Counted from the stretch's first letter, positions 1 to 8,861 are shown. The stretch is 64,000 bases of DNA from Deltaproteobacteria bacterium (GCA_020632995.1 JACKEN010000015.1:1-64000), one strand, 5' to 3'. The notes: generated by a model not told the origin, from the letters alone. Made by a program: numbers and translations.

Positions 1-70
1 TCCCACCCTTCTCCGCGGGCTGACGCCCGCTGCGCGCTTCGCTTGCCTTAGGGTCCCGGGCCGGCGGAGC
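1..70. repeat. Dispersed intergenic repeat, copy 1 (possibly cut by window edge)
   Basis: This is the noncoding strip downstream of ihfA. It holds two blocks that recur near 55.6 kb. Block A is the 20-mer GGGTCCCGGGCCGGCGGAGC at 51-70, identical at 55556-55575. Block B (about 1-47, starting TCCCACCC and ending in GCGCGCTTCGCTTGCC) resembles 55578-55614. The block order is B-A here and A-B in the other copy. A perfect 6-bp hairpin (GCGGGC/GCCCGC at 15-20 and 25-30) lies inside block B and could help terminate ihfA transcription. No T-run follows on the minus strand, so terminator function is only a guess. Confidence 0.5.
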
Positions 71-399
71 TAGGTGTTCAGCTGGTCCTTGAGCACCTGG
101 GAGGGCTTGAAGGTGAGCACCCGCCGGGCGGAGATCTCGATGTCGCGGCCGGTCTGCGGGTTGCGGCCCACACGCGCCTTCTTCTCACGCACCACGAAGT
201 TGCCGAACCCCGAGATCTTCACCGGCTCGCCGCGGCTCAGGGTCTCCTTCACCGCCTCGAAGAGCAGGTCCACGATCTCGGCCGAGTCGCGGCGGGAGAG
301 CCCGCCGATCTTGCTGTAGACCGACTCGACGAAGTCCGCCTTCGTGAGGGTCTTCCCCACGACCTCGGAGCTGAAGTTGGTTGGAGTGCCGTCTGCCAT
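70..399 (-). CDS. ihfA: Integration host factor alpha subunit
   Basis: A 109-aa DNA-bending protein of the HU/IHF family; with IHF-beta it would form the heterodimer that bends DNA for sigma54 activation, replication and recombination. The core starts near residue 17 (TLTKADFVESVYSKIGGLS) and carries the family signature GFGNFVVREKKARVGRNPQT, with the intercalating arm motif GRNPQTG and the C-terminal helix. The first ~16 residues (MADGTPTNFSSEVVGK) extend beyond typical 95-100 aa alpha subunits. It is the last gene of a pheS-pheT-merR-ihfA run, 9 nt after the MerR gene. The pheT linkage is the classic location for the alpha rather than the beta subunit, which supports the subunit call. Confidence 0.93.
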   Translation of the reverse strand: MADGTPTNFSSEVVGKTLTKADFVESVYSKIGGLSRRDSAEIVDLLFEAVKETLSRGEPVKISGFGNFVVREKKARVGRNPQTGRDIEISARRVLTFKPSQVLKDQLNT

Positions 400-408
400 T
401 CGTCCCCC

Positions 409-1083
409 TTAGTCCTCTACCGCCTCGAGCAAGTCCAGGACCGCTCGACGCATCTCATCCAGCGTCTGTCTGATTTCGGCCGGCGGGGCGCCCACCCCGC
501 TCGCGGCGCCCGTGCCCGCTACCGCGCTCGCCCCGCGCGGCACCCCGGCCGAGGTGGGCAGGGCGGTGTCCGCCACCGCCGAGAGCACCTCGGCGTCGTC
601 GCGCACCCCGGTCTGGTGCCCCCGCTTCAGGAGCACCCGGATCCGGGCGATCGAGAGCTTCTCGTCGTGCCGGAGCCGGCGGATCTGCAGGAGCAGCGCG
701 ACGTCCTGGCGCCGGTAGCGGCGCTGGCGGGTGCTCGTCTTCTCGGGCCGCACCCCCGCGAACTCGCTCTCCCAGTAGCGGATCACGTACGGCTTCACGC
801 CGACGATCCTGGCCACCTCGCCGATCTTGAAGAAGTCCTGCCCCTCGGGCATCGCGGAGGCCGCCTCGGGGGGCTCGGAGCCCTCATCCCCCGCGACCTC
901 GAGCTCGGCCGGGCCGAGGGTCGGGCTGTCCTCGTCGAAGCTCGAGGCGTGCTCCACCGGCGGCGGCACCGGGAGCTGCGACTCCCAGTCGTCGTCGTGC
1001 TCGTCCGCCCCCGGGGCCCGCACCGTGGTGGGCAGGCCCTCCAGGTCCTGGGACTCGTCGCCGCCTTGGTGCTTCGGTTCCAT
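409..1083 (-). CDS. MerR-family transcriptional regulator
   Basis: A 224-aa protein when started at the ATG at 1083 (MEPKHQGGDE). The frame stays open to a TTG at 1131, but that upstream stretch is G/P-rich and less convincing. The N-terminal ~85 residues are acidic and low complexity. A MerR winged-helix DNA-binding domain follows (FFKIGEVARIVGVKPYVIRYWE, then a wing with TSTRQRRYRRQDV and helix LLLQIRRLRHDEKLSIARIRVLL). The C-terminus is A/G-rich with a short amphipathic helix (LDEMRRAVLDLLEAV), probably the dimerisation helix. No cysteine cluster or effector domain is visible. MerR genes of this type commonly accompany ihfA after pheST; here it lies between pheT (95 nt away) and ihfA. The regulated genes are unknown. 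Confidence 0.85.
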   Translation of the reverse strand: MEPKHQGGDESQDLEGLPTTVRAPGADEHDDDWESQLPVPPPVEHASSFDEDSPTLGPAELEVAGDEGSEPPEAASAMPEGQDFFKIGEVARIVGVKPYVIRYWESEFAGVRPEKTSTRQRRYRRQDVALLLQIRRLRHDEKLSIARIRVLLKRGHQTGVRDDAEVLSAVADTALPTSAGVPRGASAVAGTGAASGVGAPPAEIRQTLDEMRRAVLDLLEAVED

Positions 1084-1178
1084 CCGCGCGAAAGCCCCCG
1101 GAGCATGCCCCGGGCCCGGACCCAGGGTCAAGCCAGAGCAAGCTCCAAGCCCCTGAATCGCCTAGGGAAAGGCGGCCC

Positions 1179-3587
1179 TCAGGCCTTCCGGATGGTCGCG
1201 CCCAGCTTCTCGAGGGCCTTCATGACCTTGCCGAGCGACCCCTCGACGTCCTGGTCGGTGAGGGTCCGGTCGGCGGCCCGGAAGGTCATCGAGACCGCGA
1301 TGCTGCGCTGGTCGTCGGGCACCCCCTTGCCCTCGTAGACGTCGAAGATCTCGGCGCTCTCGAGGAACTGGCCGCCGTCCGCCTTGCGGATGGTGGTGAT
1401 CACCCGCGCGCCGCTCACCTCGCGCGAGATGAAGAACGAGAGATCCCGCTGGGCCGGCGGCAGCTTGGGCAGCGGCACGTAGCGGCGCGGCCCCCGCGGG
1501 AGCGCGGCCAGCTGGTCCACGTCCAGCTCGGCCAGGAACACCGGCGGGCCCTCCAGCCCGAAGGCCTCCATCAGGCTCGGGTGGGCCTCGCCCATGAACC
1601 CGAGGGTCTTGCCCCGCAGCACGACACAGGTGGCGGAGCGCGGGTGGAGCCACGAGACCTCGGCCGCGTCGTAGCGGACCTCGGCCCCGAAGTCCTCGAG
1701 CATCGACTCCACCACCGCCTTGAGGTCGTAGGCGTCGAGCGCCCCCGCCTCGGCGTTCCAGGCCGCCGGGTGCCGGCGGCCGCGCATCATCACCCCCACC
1801 CGCCGCACCTGCTCCGGCAACTTGGCCTGCAGGTCCGTCCACGCGAAGGTGCGGCCGAGCTCGAACAGGCGCACGTCGGTGATGCTGGGCAGGTTGTCCT
1901 GGTTGAGGCGCGCCGCCTTCAAGAGCGGCGGGAGCATCGAGGGCCGCATGAGCTGCGACTCCTCGCCCAGGGGGTTGGTCACCACCACCGCCCGCGCCGG
2001 ATCCAGCCCCATCGCCTCGAGGTGCGCGGGCGCCGCGAACGCGAGGGACACCGCCTCGAAGAAGCCCTGCCCCACCAGCCGGTCGCGCAGGACACCTTCC
2101 ACGTCCACCGCGGGCGCGTGCTGCCACACCGCCTTCCCCGCCGGCGGCATCACCGCCGGGAGGTCGTCGTAGCCGTGCAGGCGCCCCACCTCCTCGATGA
2201 GGTCCTCCTCGAGGGCCAGGTCGACCCGCCACGAGGGCACCTCGAACACCAGCGCGTCACCGTCCTCCCCGGTGAAGGTGAGGCCGAGGCGCGTCAACGT
2301 GCCTTTCACCTCGTCGGCCGAGACCGGACGCCCGATCAGCATCGCCGCCCGGGCCGGGCGCACCTTGGCCGACGCCTTGGGCTTGGCCTCGCCGGTGGCG
2401 GTGACGCGCCCCGCGTGCAGGGTGCCGCCCGCCATCTCGAGGATCAGCGCCGCGCAGCGATCGATCGCCGCCTCGACCATCGCCGCGTCCACCCCGCGCT
2501 CGAAGCGGTGGGAGGCCTCGGTGTGCAGGCCGTGCCGGCGCCCGGTGCGCCGCACCGAGCTCGGATCGAACACCGCGGCCTCGAGGAGCACGTCCACCGT
2601 CCCCTCGTGCACCTCGGAGTTGGCCCCGCCCATCACCCCGGCCAGGGCCACCGGCTTCGCGGCGTCGGCGATGACCAGATCGTCCTCGGTGAGGGTCTTG
2701 GTGGACCCGTCCAAGAGCTCGATCTTCTCGCCCGCCCCGGCGGGGCGCACGATGATCCGGGCGCCCTCCAGGCGGTGGAGGTCGAAGGCGTGGAGCGGGT
2801 GCCCCAGCTCCATCAGGGCGAGGTTGGTGGCGTCCACCACGTTGCTGATCGGGCGCTGCCCCACCGCGCGCAGGCGGGCCTGCACATCCTGGGGCGAGGG
2901 CCCCACCTTCACCCCGGTGATGACCCGGCCCACGTACTTCGCGCAGCGCGAGGCGGCGTCGATGCGCACCTGGGCCGAGGCCGAGGCCTCCGGGCCGGTG
3001 GCGGTCACCGCGGGCGCCGCCTTCGGGGCAGGGCGCCCGAAGATGGCGGCCAGCTCGCGGGCCAGCCCGAAGTGGGAGAGCACGTCGGGGCGGTTCGGGG
3101 TGACGCCGAGCTCGAAGACCACGTCGTCCTTGCCGAGGACCTCGGCCAGGGGCAAGCCGACTTGCATCCCCGGATCGAGCTCGATGATCCCGTCGTGGTT
3201 CTCCGACAGCTCGAGCTCCGCCTCGGAGCAGAGCATCCCCTCGGAGGCCACCCCGCGGATCTTCTTCTTCACCAGGGTGAAGCCGCCCGGGAGGGTGGTG
3301 CCCACCGGGGCGAAGGCCACCTTGAGCCCGGCCCGCGCGTTGGGCGCCCCGCAGATGACGTTGTGCTCCTTGGCGCCGTCGAACACCGTGCACACCGAGA
3401 GCTTGTCGGCGTCGGGGTGCTTGTCGCAGGTGCGCACCTCGGCCGTGATGACCCCGGCCAGGCCCGCGCCCTCGCGCTCGGTGCCCTCCACCTCGATGCC
3501 CGCGGCGGTGAGGCGCTTCTCGATCTCCTCGGCGGAGGCGTCCAGCCCGGGCAAGATCTCCCGGATCCACTTCAGCGATGCCTTCAT
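1179..3587 (-). CDS. pheT: Phenylalanine--tRNA ligase beta subunit
   Basis: An 802-aa cytoplasmic subunit of the alpha2-beta2 enzyme that charges tRNA-Phe; length matches the family. It opens with MKASLKWIREILPGLDASAEEIEKRLT and a tRNA-binding/EMAP-like OB domain (about 40-150, TCDKHPDADKLSVCTV). The B3/B4 editing region follows (about 215-390), then B5 and the catalytic-like core (RPSMLPPLLKAARLN and LFELGRTF). The C-terminal ferredoxin-fold anticodon-binding domain begins near 710 (LPKLPPAQRDLSFF) and includes SIAVSMTFRAADRTLTDQDV. It starts 22 nt after the pheS stop, so the two are surely co-transcribed. Nothing looks truncated. Confidence 0.97.
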   Translation of the reverse strand: MKASLKWIREILPGLDASAEEIEKRLTAAGIEVEGTEREGAGLAGVITAEVRTCDKHPDADKLSVCTVFDGAKEHNVICGAPNARAGLKVAFAPVGTTLPGGFTLVKKKIRGVASEGMLCSEAELELSENHDGIIELDPGMQVGLPLAEVLGKDDVVFELGVTPNRPDVLSHFGLARELAAIFGRPAPKAAPAVTATGPEASASAQVRIDAASRCAKYVGRVITGVKVGPSPQDVQARLRAVGQRPISNVVDATNLALMELGHPLHAFDLHRLEGARIIVRPAGAGEKIELLDGSTKTLTEDDLVIADAAKPVALAGVMGGANSEVHEGTVDVLLEAAVFDPSSVRRTGRRHGLHTEASHRFERGVDAAMVEAAIDRCAALILEMAGGTLHAGRVTATGEAKPKASAKVRPARAAMLIGRPVSADEVKGTLTRLGLTFTGEDGDALVFEVPSWRVDLALEEDLIEEVGRLHGYDDLPAVMPPAGKAVWQHAPAVDVEGVLRDRLVGQGFFEAVSLAFAAPAHLEAMGLDPARAVVVTNPLGEESQLMRPSMLPPLLKAARLNQDNLPSITDVRLFELGRTFAWTDLQAKLPEQVRRVGVMMRGRRHPAAWNAEAGALDAYDLKAVVESMLEDFGAEVRYDAAEVSWLHPRSATCVVLRGKTLGFMGEAHPSLMEAFGLEGPPVFLAELDVDQLAALPRGPRRYVPLPKLPPAQRDLSFFISREVSGARVITTIRKADGGQFLESAEIFDVYEGKGVPDDQRSIAVSMTFRAADRTLTDQDVEGSLGKVMKALEKLGATIRKA

Positions 3588-3609
3588 CGGTCTTCCCTCG
3601 TCCCCTGCC

Positions 3610-4707
3610 TCAGATCTGGCTCAAGAAGCGCACGTCGCTCCGGAACAGGTGGCCCAGCTCGTCGAGCTTCCAGCGCAGCATGGCGATGCGATCGACCCCG
3701 AGGCCGAACGCGAAGCCGGTGTAGCGCTCGGGGTCGATGCCGCAGTTGGCGAGCACCTTCGGGTGCACCATCCCCGCGCCGAGGATCTCCATCCAGCCGG
3801 TGCCCTTGCACAGCCGGCAGCCCGCGCCGTCGCAGAGCATGCACTGCATGTCGACCTCCACCCCCGGCTCGACGAAGGGGAAGAAGGACGGCCGCAGGCG
3901 CATCGGGCGCTCGCCGAACATCGCGTTGATGAAGCTCGACAACACGCCCTTCAGGTGCGCGAGCGAGACGCCCTCGTCGACCCACAGCCCCTCGATCTGG
4001 TGGAACATCGGAGAGTGGGTGGCGTCGCTGTCGTGCCGGAACACCCGGCCGGGCGAGATGATGCGGATGGGCGCGCCCTGCTTCTCCATCGCGCGGATCT
4101 GCACCGGCGAGGTGTGCGTCCGCAGCACGAGGTCGCGGATGCTCGCCTCGCTCGGCGCCCCCGGGCGCGTCACGAAGAAGGTGTCCTGCATGTCCCGCGC
4201 GGGGTGGTCCGGCGGGAAGTTCAGGGCCTCGAAGTTGTACCAGTCCAGCTCCACCTCGGGTCCGGCGGCCACCTCGAACCCCATGCGGTGAAAGATGTCC
4301 GTCATCTCGCGGATGATGCGGTTCACCGGGTGGAGCGCGCCTCGCGGCGCCGGCGCCCGGCCGGGCAGGGTCATGTCGAGGCGCGAGCGCCGCAGCTCCG
4401 CGTCCTTGGCCTTCGCCTCGAGGGCGTCGAGCACCTCGGCCAGCTGCCCCTCCAGCGCCTTCTTCACCTGGTTCGCGCTCGAGCCCGCGTCCCGGCGCGC
4501 CTCGGGCGGGAGCTTGCCCACCGCGCGCAAGAGCAGGCTCACCACGCCCTTGGGCCCGAAGTAGCGCGACTTCAGGGCCTGGAGCTCGGCCACGTCGGCC
4601 CGGCCGCGAGCGTCGGCCAGCTCGGCCGTGAACGCGGCCTCCAGCTGGGCCAACACCTCCGGGGTGGGGCCGGCGTCGAGGTTCACCTGGGGGACGTCGA
4701 CACTCAT
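3610..4707 (-). CDS. pheS: Phenylalanine--tRNA ligase alpha subunit
   Basis: A 365-aa class II synthetase subunit holding the aminoacylation site. The chosen ATG at 4707 (MSVDVPQVNL) gives the family's length; the frame runs open further but through a nonconserved, Arg/Pro-rich stretch. Visible parts are the N-terminal coiled coil (about 15-105), the motif region HPVNRIIREMTDIF (126-139), LRTHTSPVQIRAM (195-207, motif 2), GRVFRHDSDATHSPMFHQIEG (220-240) and motif 3 FGLGVDRIAMLRW (334-346). Four cysteines (289, 292, 297, 300; CMLCDGAGCRLCKGTGW) form the knuckle seen in many bacterial PheS proteins. It heads the pheS-pheT-merR-ihfA run; no attenuator-like leader is visible in the 53 nt upstream. 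Confidence 0.97.
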   Translation of the reverse strand: MSVDVPQVNLDAGPTPEVLAQLEAAFTAELADARGRADVAELQALKSRYFGPKGVVSLLLRAVGKLPPEARRDAGSSANQVKKALEGQLAEVLDALEAKAKDAELRRSRLDMTLPGRAPAPRGALHPVNRIIREMTDIFHRMGFEVAAGPEVELDWYNFEALNFPPDHPARDMQDTFFVTRPGAPSEASIRDLVLRTHTSPVQIRAMEKQGAPIRIISPGRVFRHDSDATHSPMFHQIEGLWVDEGVSLAHLKGVLSSFINAMFGERPMRLRPSFFPFVEPGVEVDMQCMLCDGAGCRLCKGTGWMEILGAGMVHPKVLANCGIDPERYTGFAFGLGVDRIAMLRWKLDELGHLFRSDVRFLSQI

Positions 4708-4760
4708 GGGAGCGGGAGTGCAGTGCACTCCGCCTCGGCAGTCAAGCGTGGCAGTCCGGG

Positions 4761-5714
4761 CTAGCGCACCAGGCGACGCAGGAACGGGGCGATGGTGTCG
4801 ACGAAGCGGGACAGGCCGCCCTGGTGGGCGTCGTCCTGGTTGTGATCGAGGCCGCAGATGTCCATGCCCAACAGGCGCGGCTCGTGGGGCAGGCACTGCT
4901 CGAGCGTCCGCTTGAGGAAGCTCCAGTCCAGGCCATCGGGGGGCGCGTCCCGCACCGCGGTCATCATGTCGGGGTCGAGGCCGGTGACGTCGAGCGAGAG
5001 CACGATGGGCCCGGCGGACAGGTGCCGGGTGAGGAGCGAGCGGTAGTCGGACTCGCCGTCGAGCTCGAGGCGCTCCATGTCCCAGACCTCGATGCCCGCC
5101 TTGCGCTCCTGCGCCCGCACCTGGGCCGAGCGGCTCGCCCGCACCCCCACCACGGAGGCCTGCTTCTTCTGCACCGCGACCTTCGCGAGGGCCTCGCCGA
5201 GGGCGAAGGTGGTCGGGATGCTGCCGAGCGCGCCGGACAGGGCCATGCGCTGGGCGTCGCCGGTCGCGGTGACCTCGGGATCCTTGCGCAGGCGCGCCGC
5301 GTCTTCGAACACCGGCGGCGCGGGGAGCTCGAGGTCGAGGTAGGCGTCGGCGAGCACCGCGAGGCCGATGCCGGCCGCGTGGCGCCGGGAGTGGCCGAGC
5401 ACGTGGCCCATGAGGGCGGTGTGGTCGCCACCCAGGATCAGCGGGAAGTCCGCCTCGGCGTTCACCTTCTCGACCACCTCGGCCAGGGCCACGGTGGCCC
5501 GGGTGAGGGCGGCGTCGAACTTCAGCGGCGCGTCGGCGGGATCGGCGTCGGTGGGGACGTCCACCGGGACCGCGATGGGGCGGGCCAGCCGGACCCCCTC
5601 CCCCTCCAGGGCGTCCAGCAGGACGTCCGGGGCCCCGCGCTCACCACCCTGGACGTAGGACCCCCGATCACTGCGCCCCAGGTCGCAGGGGAAGAGCACG
5701 GGAACGATGCGCAT
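4761..5714 (-). CDS. Arginase/agmatinase-fold protein, probably catalytically altered
   Basis: A 317-aa protein of the ureohydrolase family, recognisable from its order of motifs: LILGGDHTALMGHVLGHS (about 92-109), ADAYLD (122-127), VLSLDVTGLDPD (238-249) and a C-terminal MDICGLDHN (284-291). In active arginases these read GGDHS, DAHxD, SxDVDxLDP and DVVEVNP. Here the metal-A ligands are kept (H98, D123, D127, D242). Two metal-B ligands are replaced: the DAHxD His is Y125 and the second Asp of DxD is T244. The catalytic-pocket Glu of the last motif aligns with G288. The family assignment is solid, but ureohydrolase activity is doubtful. No arginine or polyamine genes are nearby; pheS follows 53 nt downstream. 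Confidence 0.8.
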   Translation of the reverse strand: MRIVPVLFPCDLGRSDRGSYVQGGERGAPDVLLDALEGEGVRLARPIAVPVDVPTDADPADAPLKFDAALTRATVALAEVVEKVNAEADFPLILGGDHTALMGHVLGHSRRHAAGIGLAVLADAYLDLELPAPPVFEDAARLRKDPEVTATGDAQRMALSGALGSIPTTFALGEALAKVAVQKKQASVVGVRASRSAQVRAQERKAGIEVWDMERLELDGESDYRSLLTRHLSAGPIVLSLDVTGLDPDMMTAVRDAPPDGLDWSFLKRTLEQCLPHEPRLLGMDICGLDHNQDDAHQGGLSRFVDTIAPFLRRLVR

Positions 5715-5770
5715 GACGGCTCCGGATTCAAGGTCGAAAAGGCCTGGGAGGCAAGCAGGAAGGCCCCGAC

Positions 5771-6970
5771 CTAGTGGAACGATACCTCGCTGAGGCAGGC
5801 CTCCTCCACCCGCTCACCCTTGCGGAGCTCGGGCTTCTCCAACCCCAGGATCTCGAAGCGAATCCACGGCGTGGAGGCCGGGCGCTTGAGGGCGATGAGC
5901 ACCTGGGCCCCGAAGCCCTCCTCAAGGGGAAACTCCCCCATCGCCTCGACCCCCGCCGGGAGCTCGTCGAGCGCGGTGCGATCCACCTCGAAGCGCTGGC
6001 CCGAGCCCAGCACCACCCGGAACTTGGAGATCCGCTGGTGCCGCCGCCAGTCCACCTCGGAGCCGCCGCAGCCGGGCACCACCCGGACCATCCGGACCTC
6101 GGGCGAGCCCTTCAGGCGCACGGTGAGGGTCTGCCCCTTGGCCTCCTTCGCCGGGACGTTCCACGAGGTCTCGAGGTCCCCGTCGGCGCCCCAGAAGGGC
6201 TGGGAGGTGCCCCAGATCTTGGGGACCTGGGCCGAGGCCTTCACCTCGGACACCGCCTTCGCGGCCGCGAAGTCCTCGACCTCACCCTGGGCCACCCGCT
6301 CGAAGCGGCCCTTCTCGGGCACGAAGGCGAAGACGCTGCGGTACGCGCCGATCACGAAGCGCACCGGGCCGTCCTTGCCCGGCAGGACCAGGGTCTGGGG
6401 CCCGCTGTACCAGACCACCTCCTCCTGGCCGTCCCCGCCCCGCACGTCGGCGAAGACCACGTGGGGGGAGGCGTCACCGAACGTGATCTCGGGCCCCTCG
6501 GCCTCGGCCTTGGGGGGCACGAGGAAGGTGTCGGCGAACAGCTCCTGGAGGCCGGCGTCGGTGGCCCCGATGACCCGCACCGAGACCGCCACCTCGTCCG
6601 GCGAGGGATCCTCGAGCACCACCACCAGCTCCGGCGACGGCCCGCCCACCATCGGGCGCGCCTCGAAGCGGGCGACCCGCTTGGCCTTCTTCGGGGTCCC
6701 CGCCACCACCTCGGTGAAGCGCCCCTCCTCCGGATCGCCCTCGAAGCGCAGCACCCGGGCCACCAGCCGCCCGCCCCCGATCCGCTCGACCACCGCGGTC
6801 TCCCGGGTGCCGTCGGCGTCGAGGTCGATGTCCAGCTCCTTGAGCACCTCGCGCCCCGCCTTGCGGGCGGAGAGCTCGTCCTCGGAGCCCCGGTACTTCT
6901 TGGCGAGGGCGGGGGTGCCCCCGCCCGCCAACATCGCAAGGCAGGTTGCGGTCGTCAGGAGGCGCTTCAT
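5771..6970 (-). CDS. Secreted protein with C-terminal discoidin/NADase-type glycan-binding-like domain
   Basis: A 399-aa protein with a Sec signal peptide (MKRLLTTATCLAMLAGGGTP, cleavage probably after ALA near residue 23). The middle part (about 45-245) contains a Ca-loop-like DIDLDADGTRE and beta-rich sequence resembling FG-GAP/VCBS-type repeats, but I cannot name a family. The C-terminal ~150 residues look like the discoidin-like, NADase-type glycan-binding fold: a start at WGADGDLETSWNVP, then GQTLTVRLKGSPEVRMVRVVPG and KFRVVLGSGQRFEVDRT, ending in a TPWIRFEILGL strand. That fold binds carbohydrate in other secreted proteins. No enzyme domain is attached. It is followed 13 nt later on the other side of its start by unrelated genes, so context gives no role. 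Confidence 0.6.
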   Translation of the reverse strand: MKRLLTTATCLAMLAGGGTPALAKKYRGSEDELSARKAGREVLKELDIDLDADGTRETAVVERIGGGRLVARVLRFEGDPEEGRFTEVVAGTPKKAKRVARFEARPMVGGPSPELVVVLEDPSPDEVAVSVRVIGATDAGLQELFADTFLVPPKAEAEGPEITFGDASPHVVFADVRGGDGQEEVVWYSGPQTLVLPGKDGPVRFVIGAYRSVFAFVPEKGRFERVAQGEVEDFAAAKAVSEVKASAQVPKIWGTSQPFWGADGDLETSWNVPAKEAKGQTLTVRLKGSPEVRMVRVVPGCGGSEVDWRRHQRISKFRVVLGSGQRFEVDRTALDELPAGVEAMGEFPLEEGFGAQVLIALKRPASTPWIRFEILGLEKPELRKGERVEEACLSEVSFH

Positions 6971-6983
6971 GGGTTCGCTCGGC

Positions 6984-8795
6984 TCAGTCGGCCACGGCCT
7001 CGCTGTACATCGCGTCGAGCTTGGCCTTGTACTTCTCGTTCGCCACCTTGCGCTTCACCTTCAGGCTCGGGGTGAGCTCGTCGCCGATCTCGAAGTCCTT
7101 CTCGAGGATGGTGAACTTCTTGATCGTCTCGTACTTGGCCAGGTTCCCGTTCACCTGGTCGAACACCGCCTGGATCCGCTGCCGGGCCGCGTCGGACTGG
7201 GTGACCTTGGTGTAGTCACTGCCGACCCCGGCCTCGGAGCCCAGCTTGATCGCGTTCTCGCTGTCGAGGGTGACGAGGGCGGTGAGGTACTTGCGCTTGT
7301 CGCCGTGGATGACCACCTGGCTGATGAGCGGGCTGGCCGCCTTCACCAGGTTCTCGATGTTCTGCGGGGCCACGTTCTTGCCGCCCGCGGTGACGATGAT
7401 GTCCTTCTTGCGGTCGGTGATCTTCAGGTAGCCGTCGGCGTCGATGGTGCCGATGTCGCCGGTCGCGAACCAGCCGTCGCTCGCCAGCACGTCGCCGGTG
7501 GCGTCCTCGCGCTTCCAGTACTCCCGCATCACCCCGCCGCCGCGGATGAGGATCTCGCCGTCCTCCGCGATCTTCAGGTCGGTGCCGGGCAGGGCCGGGC
7601 CCACGGTGCCGATCTTGTACTTGGCGGGCCGGTTGACGCAGGTGGCGGCCGAGGTCTCGGTGAGGCCGTAGCCCTCGAGGATGATCACGCCGCAGTTGTC
7701 GAAGAAGTAGGCGATCTTCTTCGACAGCGGCGCGCCGCCGGACACGAAGTACCGCATGCGCCCGCCGAAGATCCCGTTGAGGCGCTCGTTCACCTTCGAG
7801 AACACCAGCTTCTTGGCCAGCCCGAGCTGCACGTCGAGGCCGAAGGGGATGGGCTTTCCGTCGATCATGAGCTGCGCGTACTGATCGTTCAGCCCCACCG
7901 CCCACTTGAAGAGCTTGCCCTTGAGGCCGGGGGCCTCCATGCCGCCGCCCACCACCTTCGCGTAGACCTTCTCGAAGATGCGGGGCACCGAGGCCATGAT
8001 GGTGGGCTTCACCTCGCCCAGGTTCTCGGTGATGCGCTGGATGTCGGCGTGGATCGCCATCTCGTGACCGAGGCCGAACCACACGCACTGCAGCACCTTG
8101 GCGAAGACGTGGGCCATCGGGAGGAAGAGGAACTCCACGTCGTCCGCGCGGATGAGGTCGATCTTCCGGATGGCCTCCACCTCGTAGAGCATCGCGGAGT
8201 GCGGCAGCACCACGCCCTTGGGGTTCCCGGTGGTGCCCGAGGTGTAGATGATGGTGAGGACGTCGTCGGGGGTGAGCGACGAGGTGCGGGCGGCCAGCTC
8301 TTCGGCCCGGGCGTCGCGGTTGGCGCGGCCGGTCTCGAGCAGCTCGGACCACCCCACCGTCCAGTCCGTGCCGTCGGTGGTGTCGTCCATCACCACGACC
8401 TTCCTGACGTTCGGGATGTTGCTCTTCACCGAGAGGAGCTTGTCGAGCTGCTCCTTGTTCTCGGCGACCACCACCACCGCGCCGCAGTCGTTGATGATGT
8501 ACTCGACCTCGTGGGCCAGGTTGGACTGGTAGATCGGCACCGGCTCGGCGCCGCAGCTCTGCACCGCGAGGTCGGCGATCATCCACTTCTCGGAGGTGTT
8601 GGCGAGGATGTTGACGCGCTCGTTGGCCTGCACGCCCTGCAGGAGGAGCCCGGTGCCGAGCGCGGCACGCAGCTCGTCCATCTGCTTCCAGGTGTAGGTC
8701 ACCCACTTGTCGCTCGCGTCGCGGAACCGGGCCGCCGGGCGATCCCCGTGCTGCGCCACGGTCTCTTGAAAGGTCTGGATCATGCTGTTCGCCAC
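6984..8795 (-). CDS. Long-chain fatty acid--CoA ligase (AMP-forming)
   Basis: A 603-aa ANL-superfamily enzyme that activates long-chain fatty acids to acyl-CoA by way of an acyl-adenylate. Motifs are clear: the P-loop-like YTSGTTGNPKG (184-194), the A5-type GYGLTETSAATCVNRP, the TGDIGTIDADGYLKITDRKKD hinge region and a C-terminal Lys-containing segment. Architecture and length fit the FadD15-like long-chain group. I chose the GTG at 8795 (MANSMIQTF) because an AAGGAG sequence lies 9 nt before it; the ATG at 8783 is an alternative. The open frame beyond it lies over the divergent ABC gene and is not real. It is divergent from natA with a 66-bp spacer that must hold both promoters. Confidence 0.93.
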   Translation of the reverse strand: MANSMIQTFQETVAQHGDRPAARFRDASDKWVTYTWKQMDELRAALGTGLLLQGVQANERVNILANTSEKWMIADLAVQSCGAEPVPIYQSNLAHEVEYIINDCGAVVVVAENKEQLDKLLSVKSNIPNVRKVVVMDDTTDGTDWTVGWSELLETGRANRDARAEELAARTSSLTPDDVLTIIYTSGTTGNPKGVVLPHSAMLYEVEAIRKIDLIRADDVEFLFLPMAHVFAKVLQCVWFGLGHEMAIHADIQRITENLGEVKPTIMASVPRIFEKVYAKVVGGGMEAPGLKGKLFKWAVGLNDQYAQLMIDGKPIPFGLDVQLGLAKKLVFSKVNERLNGIFGGRMRYFVSGGAPLSKKIAYFFDNCGVIILEGYGLTETSAATCVNRPAKYKIGTVGPALPGTDLKIAEDGEILIRGGGVMREYWKREDATGDVLASDGWFATGDIGTIDADGYLKITDRKKDIIVTAGGKNVAPQNIENLVKAASPLISQVVIHGDKRKYLTALVTLDSENAIKLGSEAGVGSDYTKVTQSDAARQRIQAVFDQVNGNLAKYETIKKFTILEKDFEIGDELTPSLKVKRKVANEKYKAKLDAMYSEAVAD

Positions 8796-8861
8796 GGCTG
8801 TACGCTCCTTCCCCGTTCCCGACTGGGCTGAGGGGCCGAGGGACGGTAGGTTCCCACCGGA

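Noticed and set aside
616..1338. Long open frames opposite or out of frame with real genes, for example 616-1338, 1581-3929 and 48914-54322
   Set aside because: They are rich in Arg, Pro, Gly, Ala or His with no motifs and mirror known genes. High GC removes stop codons in other frames, so open length means little here.
4842..4860. DDAH word near the end of the ureohydrolase-fold protein, suggesting dimethylarginine dimethylaminohydrolase
   Set aside because: It is only a coincidental letter string. The fold and motif order are of the ureohydrolase family.
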